Origin: Welwitschia mirabilis
Taxonomy: Eukaryota; Gnetophyta; Gnetopsida; Welwitschiales
NCBI GenBank assembly: GCA_051453625.1
Contig: JBOZIK010000001.1
Location: forward strand, 86,564,895 to 86,612,205
Reading direction: 5' to 3'
Length of the DNA stretch: 47,311 nucleotides
Part shown: positions 22,313-34,125 of the stretch, piece after piece
Layout of the letters: each line of letters begins with the position of its first letter
Numbering within the stretch: the first letter of the stretch is position 1
Made by a program: the position numbers and the translations under genes
The notes under the pieces: generated by a model
Told to the model about the DNA's origin: nothing
The model's database searches: none
Seen by the model: the letters and a program-made list of their open reading frames with translations, nothing else

Positions 22313-22324
22313 GAGCTAATACCA
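22313..22324 (-). other. Weak candidate primer-binding site
   Basis: The minus strand reads TGGTATTAGCTC, 9 of 12 matches to the initiator-Met type TGGTATCAGAGC, directly inside a TG that could be the LTR edge at 22325. Athila/Tat elements usually use a tRNA-Asp type site instead, which I cannot trace here, so the assignment is tentative. Confidence 0.3.
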
Positions 22325-23260
22325 TGTTGTTATCTCAGGAATTAGTACCATAATCAGATTAGCTTATAGGACAATGTCTCATATTTAAGCTAAGTTTTCA
22401 CTTAAGTATCATTCTTCTTGAGGAATAACATTAGATATTAGCTAGAATTGCATTGACTTTAAACTTAATGCAAGTTTTAAAAAGTAAGAAATCAAGGAAA
22501 ATGATGAATTTTAAATAGAGTTTGAAATTCATCTTATAGAATAGGAGGCAAACTAGCTTCAAGGTATTGTTAATTTGTCTTAAATAATCCTTTACTTTAA
22601 TGTTATCCAATTGCTTTTCTACAAAATAATAAAAATGATTAAGTGCTTTTAGTCCAATTCATGAGGCATAATCCCATCCATCATATGATCCAACTAATAA
22701 CTTACTCTTAAATAACAATATAAAATAATAACTCTTGAAGTACTCAAGATCTATGAAATTAAAAAACTAAGTGATAAAGTGGAATTCATCCAACTTAAAT
22801 AAACTTGATAGTTAAAGAAGTTATTTAAGCATCTCAATTATGATGTTACTCATGAATCAAAGATCAAATAAAAATAACTTTTGCCTTACAAAAAGGAAAC
22901 AACTTTATAGAAAAATAAGAAAGAAGTAGGAAGAACTTCTAGCAATCCTCAAAGACTAGCTCACTCCCCTAAACAGATGCTTAGCAAGCCATCACAAGTT
23001 GATNNNNNNNNNNNNNNNNNNNNNNNNNNNNNNNNNNNNNNNNNNNNNNNNNNNNNNNNNNNNNNNNNNNNNNNNNNNNNNNNNNNNNNNNNNNNNNNNN
23101 NNNTTTATAGAAAAAGAATAAAGAAGTAGGAATAACTCCTAGTAATCCTTAAAGACTAGCTCACTCCCCTAAAGAGCTGCTTAGCAAGCCATCACAAGTT
23201 GATGCTCCAAAGTTCTCAAATTTCTTTAAGGAAAAGATGAATACAATGAAGGGTTCAATG

Positions 23261-23275
23261 CCTTTTTATAAAAAG
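23261..23275 (-). promoter_or_regulatory. TATA box in the 5' LTR
   Basis: The minus strand reads TTTTTATAAAAAGGCATT, preceded by a CT-rich CATCCCTCATCCTCATCT. The homologous site in the left LTR has lost the TATA core. Confidence 0.6.
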
Positions 23276-23315
23276 AGATGAGGATGAGGGATGGTTATAA
23301 GCTCCTAGCTTGTAA

Positions 23316-23525
23316 TGTTAGGTAGAATCTTTATCATTTAGCATTAGGTACATAAGATTATATGTTGTAGCATTTGGTGGATGTTATCTTATAGAATTAT
23401 ATAGATAAGATTTTGTCCTCTAGTATTAGGTAGAATATTCATCATTTAGCATTTGGTAGAGGTCATCTTATAGTATTTAGTAGAGATTATCATATATCAT
23501 TAGGCGGAATCTTCATCATGATGAG
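23316..23525 (-). repeat. U3 short tandem repeats (also at 10196-10400)
   Basis: About eight degenerate units of 24-30 bases occur in a row, with plus-strand core ttaggtagaatcttcatcat and tagcat links, for example near 23318, 23344, 23374, 23428 and 23454. The same array is in the left LTR. Its position directly upstream of the TATA box suggests former enhancer repeats. Confidence 0.65.
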
Positions 23526-23880
23526 TTCAACACATGTTCTTTGAAGCTAGATTCCTCTATGAACTGGTGCTATCACCACATGTTTTGAGTGTCATCTCTA
23601 CAATTCTCTATCACATGTCCTAAAATATTTTTACTATGCATCACCACCTCATATCTTCATTGCCTCTGTTGCTTTGTGTGGAATTATGTCCATCTTCCAC
23701 CATGTATTCTAAAATGTGGCTAGAGATTAGCAATTAATATAAAGAAAAACATAATATTCAATTTTATTTTAGAAATAATAGAAGACAAATTTTATGATTA
23801 ACATAATTAAATTAATGTTTTCATTTATAATAAATTGGCCTAAAACACTTGATATAAATTTCAATTTTTACATGCTAATA

Positions 23881-26829
23881 ATTCACTCTAGATATAAAGT
23901 TTAATAGTTAGATCTAAATATGAAACATTTTCTAAGTTATTACCTGAGTTAAGTTACTTTTAGCATTATAAAGCTAAGGATGTGGATTTTTTAAGGCTAA
24001 ATCTACCTAAGAATTAATTTAACTTTTATTAAATGAAAGTTAATTACCATTAATTTATTTTTTTAAAAAAATAAATATTTATAACTAAATTTCTAATAGG
24101 TAGAACTTTATTGTTGATTTTTCTCTATTTATTTAACAATAGTTCCAATAAATAAATTTTAATAAAACTAATTTAATTATACTTTTTAATAAACTCATGA
24201 TTTGTATTGTCTAAATTCTATATTTTAAATTTTTATTTATGCTAATTAGGCTTACAAATCTAGGCACATTTTGTTGTTATGTTTGTTTTTGTTAATTGAA
24301 CCTAATCATATAATAACTTAAAATAAATGAAAGAATAAGCTTAACTTATTAGAAAAGGTGGATTTATAAAAGATTAAACAAAATAAAATTTCTATTCATT
24401 TTAAATATGAATTATAATATTAAACTTAAATTCTATCCATAATAATTAACTCTAGGTATAAAAAAGATGTCAACGATATTTCTATTATGGTTTCTAAAAG
24501 AGTTATGGCAACATTATGAAACAAACAATTTAAACTCCATGATGTAAACAAAAAAAAAAAAATCCATAAGAAGTTAAAATTTACAATTGCTTCTTATGGA
24601 ACATGTGAATAAGATGTTTTAGAAATCTTGTAATTAAGGATCTTATGAAATCTATGCTTAAACTTCATGAAATTTCAAGAAGTGAATCACATCAAAATGA
24701 AATGCTATGTTTCCATTAGTTACTTCTTTATTTTTGAAATTTTCACTTTTCTTGTTTATTTTTAAATATTAAACATATTTAATTCAATCATATAAAAAAA
24801 TAAAATTATAAGTATAATAATAAATATAGAAAATAAAATATTTACTTAAAAAACATTTAAATAAAACCAAATATGATAAATTCTTTTAATGAAACAAAAT
24901 CTTACAAATATGAAATGAGGAAAATCAAGGCAAACATTTATGATAAATTCAATGAAAGTAATTTACAAAAAACTTACTAATACCATTAATAAATAATGTT
25001 ACATATTTGATATATTTGTTAAGGCCCTAAAAAATATTAAAGATTTAATAGTACTAATAAATCTATTTTTTAACATAACCTTATTAAGAACACTGATAAA
25101 GGAATTTATCAGCCCTATGGATGCAAGAAGTGATAGCAAATAACTACTATTTTTTGTTATCAAATCCATGCTACTCAATACATTTACATTTTTAATACTA
25201 CTATGGGTTCTATTATAGTTATTATTTTCATATATACTTAGGCAATAAGTTATGTCAACGGTCCATGACATTGGGCTCTAAGCCTTGTAACATGTAGCAT
25301 AAGCAGAATGACCTCAAATAGCACTAGTATCAAAGGCCTTAGGAACAAATACATCATGAATGCACATAAAATTATGAAAATGAATTTAAAATCCAAACAA
25401 CTTTATAATGCATTTATATATTATTGTTGACTTAAATAAATTTTCTTATATAGTAGAAAAATTATAGTGAATTTGATCAAATAATGAGAAACTAAACTTC
25501 TAAAAGGAATTCATAATTACTAATTGTCTTTTTCCACTTTACTCCCTCTATTTTTCTTTCTTAGTCTACTTTTTCTTCTTCATTTTTATTGGATTTCCAT
25601 TAATATATATTTAAACCATATTTTTTGTTATTTAAAAACTCTAATTTATCTTTTAATACCCTTTGAATCATCTTATGATATTCTTTATTTTTCATTTAAT
25701 AATATGTGCTTTTATTACGTGGAGTATTTTAGAGTTTATTTGATTTTCTATTTATTTACTATTTTGTTAGTTTTTCAACTTATTACACACTTTAGAATTT
25801 ATTTTATTTGTCACGTATGCTTCATGAATCCTTTATTTTTCTTCTTTTCTCTTTCTCTTGAGAAGCCCTCATTCAAATAAGGATGGGTTACTATCCCTTA
25901 CATATGGCTAGTTATTTTTTTTAATTCTATTTTTATAAACTTATTTTATCCACTTTTTATTATTATTTTAAATTATTAATTTTATTTTATTTTCTTTTTT
26001 GTATGTATAGATATCACTTCATTCATTTGTATATTTTATGGGATTTGTCCTTATTCTCTTTTAACCCTTTATAATAAATAACATCTTTTTAAGTAAATTA
26101 TTTTAACTTATTTTTAATAGTAATTTTATTCTTTTAAAATATCTTAAATTAATTATCTTTTTTATAATTTAAACTATATGCAAGACTTCTAACCTCTCTT
26201 ATCACTTTGATCCTACTAATGAGTGCTTGCCCTATTGGTAATCTATTAGTTAGATTTAGAGGTATGAATACATGTAGATAAAAATAAAATTAATGTGTGA
26301 AAAAAGAGGCAACCTTACATTTGTATTAGGAATGATTAATAAATAAATAAATTCTAAAGGATCTTGTTCTTTATATAGAGAAAATTTGTTCCTACCATAT
26401 ACACCTACTAAAGAAAAATAAGCACATGCCTTAGTAATGAAAAATGAAAAAAAGATGAACTAGATTCTTAGCATGAACCTAATAAACTAATGTAAGAATC
26501 GATATTCAATTCCATTTATAATTTTAAAAGGTTATGAAGATATGCAATAATGATGCATATACAACTAAATATTTTTGAAAAAATAATAAATCCAATGCAA
26601 ATTTAAAATCTAAACTATGAAGCTACTCTACATCTTTATCTACTTGGTTTATAAATACTTGAACCATTAGGTCTTTTCCATAATCATGAGTGTAATTATA
26701 GATGAAATATTATTGATTACTACTAAAGCTAAGTAATAAAAATATCTAGTGACTTAGGTGATTTTCAATTACTAGATAGCAAATACTATTAAACTATTAT
26801 CCTCTTATTGTCCTAAGTAATTACCATAC
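23881..26829. other. Very AT-rich stretch without recognisable genes
   Basis: Two open frames occur, and I do not believe either is a gene. One is 118 codons at 25524-25880 (+), made almost only of Phe, Leu, Ile, Tyr and Ser from T-rich DNA. The other is 90 codons at 24999-25271 (-), without any recognisable motif. Sequence at 25250-25330 (cggtccatgacattgggctc and following) is less AT-rich and may be a remnant of another element, but I cannot name it. Confidence 0.5.
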
Positions 26830-26839
26830 TACTCAAACT

Positions 26840-27170
26840 TAGCTAGTCTCTAAACTATGTAAACTTCACTTTGTATAAAGTCTTTGTCAAAACATCTATA
26901 AGCTATTTTTTCATTAAGATATGTTATCTTTCAATTAGTTCATTTTGAATAATTTCATATATCATGTGGACTAGCATAAGTATATGCTCTATTCAATCAT
27001 AACAAACTAGACTCTCTATCATGTGAATACCATATTTTTTATCCATATATAGTTTTGTAGGCCCTTCTCCAAAATTTTCCACATCCAAATGATATTCTTT
27101 CTAGTTTTTAATGTAGAAATACATTCTTATTCTACTAAATAACCTAATATAGTGTTATATTTTGGAATTA
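26840..27170 (-). pseudogene. Copia RNase H and pol 3' end
   Basis: The minus strand gives STLKTRKNIIWMWKILE (family STAEAEYxALxxAxKExxWLxxLLxE), TKLYMDKKYGIHMIESLV (family DNQSAIxLAKNP), HMIYEIIQNELIER (family IRYHFIREKVExG) and LIDVLTKTLYKVKFT (family QLADIFTKPLPxxKF). The His and Asp landmarks of the RNase H tail have drifted far. Stops at 'QHI' and 'KKQL' positions fit Gln codons. Its separation from RT by about 2.2 kb indicates an insertion. Confidence 0.7.
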
Positions 27171-27340
27171 TGCAATCTTTTAAGTCCTTTAGATCAAACC
27201 TATAAATCACAATACTTACAAAAAGCACACACTAGTATAGACAGGAGTTGACCCAAATGTTGTAATCTATTGAAGGCACTAGGATAGAAGTTAGAGAATT
27301 GATTTCATAAAGTATTTTTAATCTTTTCTANNNNNNNNNN

Positions 27341-28963
27341 GGTGAAATTCAAATGGATGAAATGCAAGTAAGATGAGTTCTATTTGGATTCTAATCCTTC
27401 TATCATAAGAACTATTTCTTTATAACTTAGATCAATTAAGAAGAGTTCTATTACTTTTTCCTAACCAACATAAACTATAAGAAATGCCAAATAGAATATG
27501 GATAATGCAAATATAAAATTAAAATGAAATAGTAATGCAAATCTAAACTAACAAAATCAATCTTAATAAAGGTTTCCCTTATGATCTAAATAAACTCTAA
27601 AGTTATTACTAAACTATAATCAACCTAAATCATAAGGGACATTTACACAATAGTAGTGAAAAGAGCAATTGAATTAATTATGAACTTTTACATCCACTTA
27701 CAGTAAAGTAGTAGCATCTCAATGGAGGATACTTAGCCCAACACGAAGGTAAACTTCTCTCTGTAGCTACTAGATGAATCTCTTGTCCTTTAATCGTCCA
27801 TCACAAAAACATTGATTATAAAAGATGGAAAGAAAGTGAAGGAAAGGGAGGGTATTTATAGTTTTACATTAAAGTTCTAGAATCTCAACCCTAAAAGTCA
27901 AAGAAGAAAACCTAGTAGCTCATAGGAGTCGCATGACCCCATTACAAAGATAATTCTTTCCATCCATAGAAAATAGCTATTATCTTGACTGTCATAAGGA
28001 GGAAAATGGGGACGTCACTCCACATCAAAAGATGGTTCATNNNNNNNNNNNNNNNNNNNNNNNNNNNNNNNNNNNNNNNNNNNNNNNNNNNNNNNNNNNN
28101 NNNNNNNNNNNNNNNNNNNNNNNNNNNNNNNNNNNNNNNNTTATAACTTAGATCAACTAGGAAGCATTCTATTACTTGTTCCTAATCAACATAAACTATA
28201 AGATATGCCAAATAGAATATGGATAATGCAAATATGAAATTGAAATGAAATAGCAATGCAAATCTAAACTAACAAAATCAACCTTAATAAAGGTTGCCCT
28301 TAACTATAATCAACTTAAATCATAAGGGACATTTACACAATAGTAGTAAAAAGAGTAGTTGAATTAATTATAAAATTTTACATCCACTTACAGCAAAGTA
28401 GCAGCATCTCAAAACACCAAGGTAAACTTCTCTCTATAGCTACTGAATGAATCTCTTGTTCTTTAATCGTCCATCATAAGAACATTGAGTACAACATATG
28501 GAAAGAAAGTGAAGGGGAAGGTATTTATAGTTTTATATTAAACTTCTAGAATCTTAACCCTAAAAGTCAAAGAAGAAATCCTAGCAGCTCATATGAGTCA
28601 CATGATCCCATTACAAAGATAATTATTTCCATCCNNNNNNNNNNNNNNNNNNNNNNNNNNNNNNNNNNNNNNNNNNNNNNNNNNNNNNNNNNNNNNNNNN
28701 NNNNNNNNNNNNNNNNNNNNNNNNNNNNNNNNNNAATCTTAACCCTAAAAGTCAAAGAAGAAATCCTATCAGCTCATATGAGTCACATGATCCCATTACA
28801 AAGATAATTATTTCCATCCATAGAAACTAGCTATCATCTTCATTGTCATGAGGATGAAAATGAAGACGTCACTCCACATCAAAAGGTGGCTCATCAGCTT
28901 CAAGCCCCACAATCAACTCCACAGACTCCATCCATGTCAGTAGTGTTATCATCCTATCTATCA
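27341..28963 (-). repeat. LTR-like insertion with TATA box, in two or three gap-separated copies
   Basis: A segment of about 700 bases (27341-28040) recurs at 28141-28634 plus 28735-28963. On the minus strand each full copy has an LTR promoter signature: ctATAAATACC at 27851-27861 and the same at 28521-28530, followed by a CTTT/CT-rich leader and acagagagaagtttacctt. The overlap between 28550-28634 and 28735-28819 is 84 of 85 identical, so the gap between them is probably artificial. It interrupts the copia element and so inserted later. I cannot assign a family because no coding sequence is attached. N runs at 28041-28140, 28635-28734 and 28964-29004 are assembly gaps. Confidence 0.6.
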
Positions 28964-29004
28964 NNNNNNNNNNNNNNNNNNNNNNNNNNNNNNNNNNNNN
29001 NNNN

Positions 29005-30350
29005 CTCAAAGAGAAATGAGTCTTTTATATTGTAAATCATTCTTTCAAAGTATGAAGTATCAAAATAAACCTGAAATGCCTCAAAATATGCTAAGAATCA
29101 CATGTTTTAGTGATTATCCTATCAGTTCTTCATAATCGTTAGAATTGCATTCAAACCTATATAAATGTCTTGCAAAAGTACTCATAATACACCATCAAAT
29201 TCCTACAAATTGGCATCACAACATATACTCTTTTATAATTTTTATTTTTATGAAGTTAGTAAGGATCTTATTAAAGTTAGGTAACATATTATTAATATCG
29301 TATTATCTTTACATTCAGTGAATCTTAAATCTAAATATGCCTTTGGATTGAATTTCTCATTATTTTTAAATTCCAAATTAATATCCTTTATATATTTTAG
29401 ATAGCTATGAGCTCATATTTCCACCTGATAATGGCTTTATTTCATTTTACTATACTTCTTACTAATCTCCCCACTACCTATGAAATATTGAGTTAAGTAT
29501 TAGTACAATAAATTAGGTTTATAATAAGTTTGTAATATAGATTTTTATTTGCATCTAGTTAGATAATATATATTACTTGATAATTTCACATTTTGATCCA
29601 TTGGTATTGAACTTATCTTTGTGTCCTTCATTCCGAACTTTTTATACATATTACTAATGTACTTTGATTATTTTAGATACATCTTTTATCTTATTTAAGT
29701 AATTATACTTTCGAGTAGTATCTTATTAAATGAAAATTAAAAATTTCAAGTTTCTTAACNNNNNNNNNNNNNNNNNNNNNNNNNNNNNNNNNNNNNNNNN
29801 NNNNNNNNNNNNNNNNNNNNNNNNNNNNNNNNNNNNNNNNNNNNNNNNNNNNNNNNNNNCTTAACTAGATTTTCTTCATTTATTGATTCTTATCACACTT
29901 TTTGTAAAGATCAATGTATCCTTCATGCATGCAATTAGATATGGACTTCTACAATTTTATTATTTAATAAATAAAGCATCATACATTTTAAGGTAGTTAT
30001 TCATTAAAAGTCTAATTTTACTAATCTATATTTTATCACAACATACTAAGCATAAGATGCTTATTTCAATTTGTATAAATACTTTCAAAGTCTACACATA
30101 TTCCACTTATATTCTTTAAGTTACAAAAATTTAGGTTGAGCCATGAATATATCTTTTAAAAAATTTGTATTTAGTAGTATAGATATTTAATTAATTTGAT
30201 AAATTTTCCACATCTTCTAAGCTATCAATGCAACCAAAGTATGAATGAATATCCACTTAACCATTAGTACAAGTATGTCTATGTAATCAATGAAACATTT
30301 CTAAGTAAAACCTTTACTATGAATCTCATCTTATACTTATCGAGTGTTTG
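29005..30350 (-). pseudogene. Copia reverse transcriptase, degenerate
   Basis: The minus strand reads DKYKMRFIVKV (family RYKARLVAKGF) near 30340, KDIFMAQPKFL (family EEIYMEQPxGF) near 30150, then YKLK and ASYA with stops where the family has LKQxxRxWY. After a 100-N gap (29760-29859), FGMKDTKISSIPMDQNVKLS (family FxMxDCKPVSTPMDxNxKLS) follows near 29600-29670, and QYFIGSGEISKKYSKMK-like text after it. The catalytic YVDD would be in or near the gap. Text at 29005-29390 is probably degenerate pol or flanking sequence with no clear motif. Confidence 0.78.
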
Positions 30351-31249
30351 ATCATATCTATATTTATCTCTAAATAACCCTTCATTATTCACCATTGTGA
30401 TAATTTCACTAACTGTTAAGAGCTATTTTTCATAACTAACTTATATTTCATGCATATGACTTGTGTTTACTCTGTAAACATATTTTCCTCCTTAAAGTTA
30501 GTATGTCCTTCATTTTAAGTGAGATAAAAATTTATAGGTTATCCCTCATCTTTTTCCCTTACTTGATGAATTGCATCCCTCCTATAAGTTCCTTTTTTTT
30601 ACTTCATCTAATATTCATTCCTTTAAAAGCTAATGAATTCATGACTTTCTTAACTTGTAATAATGTATTGAGTTATCCTCATGTTAATGTTATATTCTTT
30701 AAGAGGTTTATTCTAATTAGTATCATCAAATCAAATTTCCTATGCTACTTATCATAGATGCTAGCCTTGTCATTATCATGTAGCTAGTTGACTTTTGATC
30801 TAGTTTATCCCTTTAGTGCTACTAGTTATGGGTACTACTCTAATAACTAGTAACATTAATGATGATAAGATTATTTAATTTTCATCCAATACATCATATT
30901 AAAATGATTATCTCCCATTCTAAATATTATATTCTAGCATGAACCTCATAAAAAATTACTCTATTATGATTTACAACATGAGATTTAACTTTATCATCTA
31001 ATTTGATAAGCCTAGGTTTAAAAGATATCATATTTAAAAAATCATGATCTTTATTCTCTTAATAAAGAAAACTTTATAATTCTTAGCACATATTTCATAC
31101 CTAATAAACAATTAAGGATAAGGACATGGCTATAATTTTTTATAGTGGTATGATAAGATGAATGCATGTCATCCTAAGCCAATTACTGTAAAACATTAAG
31201 CGCTATGAACATATGTAATGTATGATTAATCAAGTGCTTTTTAACTTTT

Positions 31250-31860
31250 TCTTATAGACAAATCAAGTTTATAGAGGATATTTTTAAAGCCTTCTCCACC
31301 AAGTAGTACATAGCTTTTTATAAATTATCATAACTCTCACTATATTATGAAGAATATGATTAATTATTTTTATAATAATATTCTATTGTGATGTCCTTAT
31401 AATGGTTATTTGATGTCTGATTTTGTTTCTTTAAATATTACTCAAACATTTTAGAAAACTAATCCTCTTCATTATTAGTTCATAAATTTTTAATCTTACA
31501 ATCCCATTCATTTTCAATAGATCTTCATTAATACTTGAAAGTCTTAAAGGCTTATGACTTATATTCAAATCATTTAGTTTATACTTCTTTATAAAATTAT
31601 GAATGCAAGTGATAAAATAGCAACTTCTTCTCAATGTCTTAATTAGTAGTGATCCATAAACATTAAAGTATATCAACTGTAGTTTCTTCTTAGACTTATG
31701 ATGAATCTTTTAAAATGGTTTTCTTATCAACCTACTAATAATGCAAGCTTCATCATAAGGAATTAGAGCCTTTACTTGTACATCACATGAAACTCTCTTA
31801 AGATTATATTATGAGTTAAATTGGTGATATTTAACATAATGTCTAGAGTATGTTTTAGGT
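31250..31860 (-). pseudogene. Copia GAG-pre-integrase and integrase, degenerate
   Basis: An 81-codon open stretch (31431-31676) begins with FNVYGSLLIKTLRRSCYFIT followed by CIHNF, matching TDVYGPLxTKTLGGSxYFxTFIDDF, the start of the copia integrase core. Another frame gives ENEWDCKIKNL and NNEEDQFSKMF (family ENxxGxKIKxLRTDNGGEYxSxxF), so there is a frameshift between them. Upstream (about 31690-31760) CIISRLIRKPF fits the CxxCxxGKxxRxxF zinc-binding end of GAG-pre-integrase. Downstream, NIVRVMIIYKKLCTTWWRRL resembles TxxEMARSMLxxxxLPxxxWAEA. The first catalytic Asp of FIDDF reads His-Asn. This copy is not functional. Confidence 0.75.
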
Positions 31861-32189
31861 CTATTTTAGTAGGATTTTTAATAAATTCAGAATAAAAGTT
31901 TAGTAGCAATTATGATGAATAATANNNNNNNNNNNNNNNNNNNNNNNNNNNNNNNNNNNNNNNNNNNNNNNNNNNNNNNNNNNNNNNNNNNNNNNNNNNN
32001 NNNNNNNNNNNNNNNNNNNNNNNNAATTAAGAATAAAAGTTTAGTAGCCATTATGATGAATAATAAATGGTAGTTTTCAAATATTTCTAGCCATTTATGG
32101 ATTATTTTCAAAGTATGTTTCATTCAAGATCTTTATTAAAGAGTTTTTCAACATTTAAATGAGAATCATGCATCATCTAGATCAAAGTT

Positions 32190-32720
32190 ATTGTAGCGAA
32201 GTTACTATTACAAAGTTACTATAATAAGGTCATTATAACAAGTTACTATAGAAGTTATTATAGTTGTAGTCCACCTGGTCATTAGGATAATAGTCAAGAT
32301 GATAATACTAAGATGACATCTAAGTTATTATAGCAAGTTACTATAGCAAGATCAATATAGTAGATATCTATAGTAGTTACTATAACTATCATCCACTTAG
32401 TCATCAAGATAATAGCTAAGATAATAAATAGTATAATAGGTTACTATAGTAGATTATTATAATAGTTACTATAGTTGTCATCCACCTAGTTATCTAGATA
32501 ATACATAGAGGATGCAGACAGTATACAAAATTAGAAACATTATTTTTTCACTAAAATTTATCCACTTGATTATCTGAGTGACACCTAGGATGACACTAGA
32601 TGGATGACACACATCAATTATACCAAGAAGGCATATGAAGAATACGAAATCATTAGAAAAGAAGATCAAATGTCATTCACCCGATTATTCAAATAACACC
32701 CAAGTAAAAGATGATCCTAA
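32190..32720 (+). repeat. U3 tandem repeats of the second gypsy element
   Basis: Two interleaved motifs recur. One is gttactatag, about nine copies between 32195 and 32480. The other is a longer core near tcatccacctagttatctag with units starting around 32269, 32388, 32478, 32559 and 32672. Spacing is 80-120 bases and units are degenerate. The array ends about 100 bases upstream of the TATA box, as enhancer repeats do in LTRs. The LTR's left edge was not found. Confidence 0.6.
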
Positions 32721-32818
32721 TAAATGTAAAATGGACTTCATCAATTATGAAATCATTGATGTAATTACTCTTAGTCTATTATTACTCTTTTAGCTATCCT
32801 AATCATAAAACCCAAAGC

Positions 32819-32828
32819 TATAAATACC
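32819..32828 (+). promoter_or_regulatory. TATA box of the 5' LTR
   Basis: gctataaataccatacatgg is a near-consensus plant TATA. It is followed by typical LTR leader sequence and aataaag near 33003 as a possible polyadenylation signal. R/U5 after it is doubled (32960-33175 and 33276-33490 around a 100-N gap). Confidence 0.65.
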
Positions 32829-33718
32829 ATACATGGGTCCGTCATTTTTCATCTTGTTTACATTGAAAACACTTATGACATTAGAGCATTTTGGGTAAGG
32901 GATATATTTTACTTAAAAAAAAGAACATTTCTTAATGTTAGGCTATGTCTTCTTCATTAAAGATCTTTTTCTTTATAAGTAGATGTAAGAACATTGTGAT
33001 TAATAAAGGTAATTTTATTTTTTAATCTTTTATGTTCCTCATATGTTATGTTGGAATTAAGTTAAGTGCATAAGAATAATCATAATTTTTGATATAGTGT
33101 ACAAGAGCCAACTTGAGTGACAACAAGTTGATGGACTTAATTAGTATTTGTATTTAGGCTTGCATCTCATATTTGNNNNNNNNNNNNNNNNNNNNNNNNN
33201 NNNNNNNNNNNNNNNNNNNNNNNNNNNNNNNNNNNNNNNNNNNNNNNNNNNNNNNNNNNNNNNNNNNNNNNNNNNGATCTTTTTCTTTATAAGTAGATGT
33301 GAGAACATTGTGATTAATAAAGATCATTTTATTTTTTATCTTTTATGTTCCTCATATGTTATGTTGGAATTAAGTTAAGTGCATAAGATTAATCATAATT
33401 TTTAATATAGTGTACAAGAGATAACTTGAGTGACAACAAGTTGATGGACTTAATTAGTATTTGCATTTAGGATTGCATCTCGTATTTGCATTTTGCATTC
33501 ATTCATTGAATCTCACCTCATTTTTGCATTTTTATTTATCATTCTAAAATTTATAATAGTAATCCTTTCTAATTACAAAAAGTTTCTAGATGTACTTTTG
33601 AATTTCTCTCTAGAGTACAAGATTCGAGATGACTCCCTATACTAGGTGTTTTATTTGTATTAGATACTAATGATGCAGGACTAAAGACAAAAAGCACATG
33701 ATTCACATTCTAACAAAT

Positions 33719-33736
33719 TAGCATCATTGTTAAGGA
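33719..33736 (+). other. Decayed tRNA-Asp primer-binding site, first copy
   Basis: The sequence TAGCATCATTGTTAAGGA aligns without gaps to the Athila/Tat PBS TGGCGCCGTTGCCGGGGA. Every difference is a G-to-A or C-to-T transition. It lies after aacaaat, the apparent 3' end of the LTR, and before gag on the same strand. Confidence 0.7.
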
Positions 33737-34125
33737 GGAGTTCAAGNNNNNNNNNNNNNNNNNNNNNNNNNNNNNNNNNNNNNNNNNNNNNNNNNNNNNN
33801 NNNNNNNNNNNNNNNNNNNNNNNNNNNNNNNNNNNNNNNNNNNNNNGCATTTAGGTTGCATTCATCTCTGCATTTTGAATTCATCTTTATATTTATTGCA
33901 TCATTGCATTTTAATTAATTTATCATCCTAAAACTTAAAATAAAAATCATTTGTAGCAATCTTTTAACTTCCTCTTTAGAATTCCTCTCTATAATATATC
34001 ATTTATATTAACTTCCATATAATAGTGTTTTTTGTGTGAATTTTATTAAGATTTACAAGTGATTAAATTGAAGATTCATTGAAAGAAAATAATGAATTGG
34101 TCACACAATTTGTACCCTAACAAAT

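Larger units (their letters stand above)
9420..23880 (-). mobile_element. Athila/Tat-like Ty3/gypsy retrotransposon, minus strand
   Basis: Two direct repeats of about 1.3 kb (9420-10786 and 22325-23880) flank an internal region that reads gag, protease, RT, RNase H, integrase from right to left. This is the Ty3/gypsy gene order on the minus strand. A C-rich plus-strand tract at 10783-10797 is the expected polypurine tract. The protease motif DLGASVNLLPY and the integrase segment ELEHxxHWTIKKMN...LYNSRL are characteristic of the Athila/Tat group in plants. The LTRs differ by very roughly 15 percent by eye, so the insertion is old. Several internal segments are doubled around 100-N gaps, so the 14.5 kb apparent length overstates the real element. 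No env-like ORF was found between integrase and the 3' LTR. Confidence 0.88.
22325..23880 (-). repeat. 5' LTR of the Athila/Tat-like element
   Basis: This is the partner of 9420-10786. It carries a TATA box on the minus strand at 23261-23275 with a block of short repeats immediately upstream (23316-23525), so U3, promoter and R/U5 are in the right order for minus-strand transcription toward gag. About 100 bases (2290x-23003) are repeated at 23104-23215 around a 100-N gap, which explains why this copy appears longer than the left LTR. The outer end near 23880 is set by where similarity to the left LTR stops (after aatttcaattttta). Confidence 0.78.
26830..31860 (-). mobile_element. Third Ty1/copia element, minus strand, split by an insertion
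   Basis: Read from right to left there are remnants of GAG-pre-integrase and integrase (31860-31250), RT (30350-29390) and RNase H (27170-26840), the copia pol order. Between RT and RNase H lies foreign LTR-like sequence (27341-28963). Neither LTR of this copia element is recognised. All frames are broken. Stops again fit Gln, Trp and Arg codons altered by transitions. Confidence 0.8.

Noticed and set aside
25524-25880. 118-codon open frame, the longest gap-free one, full of Phe, Leu, Ile and Tyr, resembling a membrane protein
   Set aside because: It lies in T-rich DNA where hydrophobic codons arise by composition. There is no recognisable motif, no conserved neighbour and no codon structure beyond T-richness.
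29205-29225. A PBS-like text (aaattggcatcacaac) on the plus strand
   Set aside because: Only 9 of 12 bases match and no LTR edge or plus-strand coding region is attached. It lies beside minus-strand copia RT.
30461-30757. 98-codon plus-strand hydrophobic frame
   Set aside because: It lies antisense within the third copia element between integrase and RT, in T-rich sequence, and has no motif.
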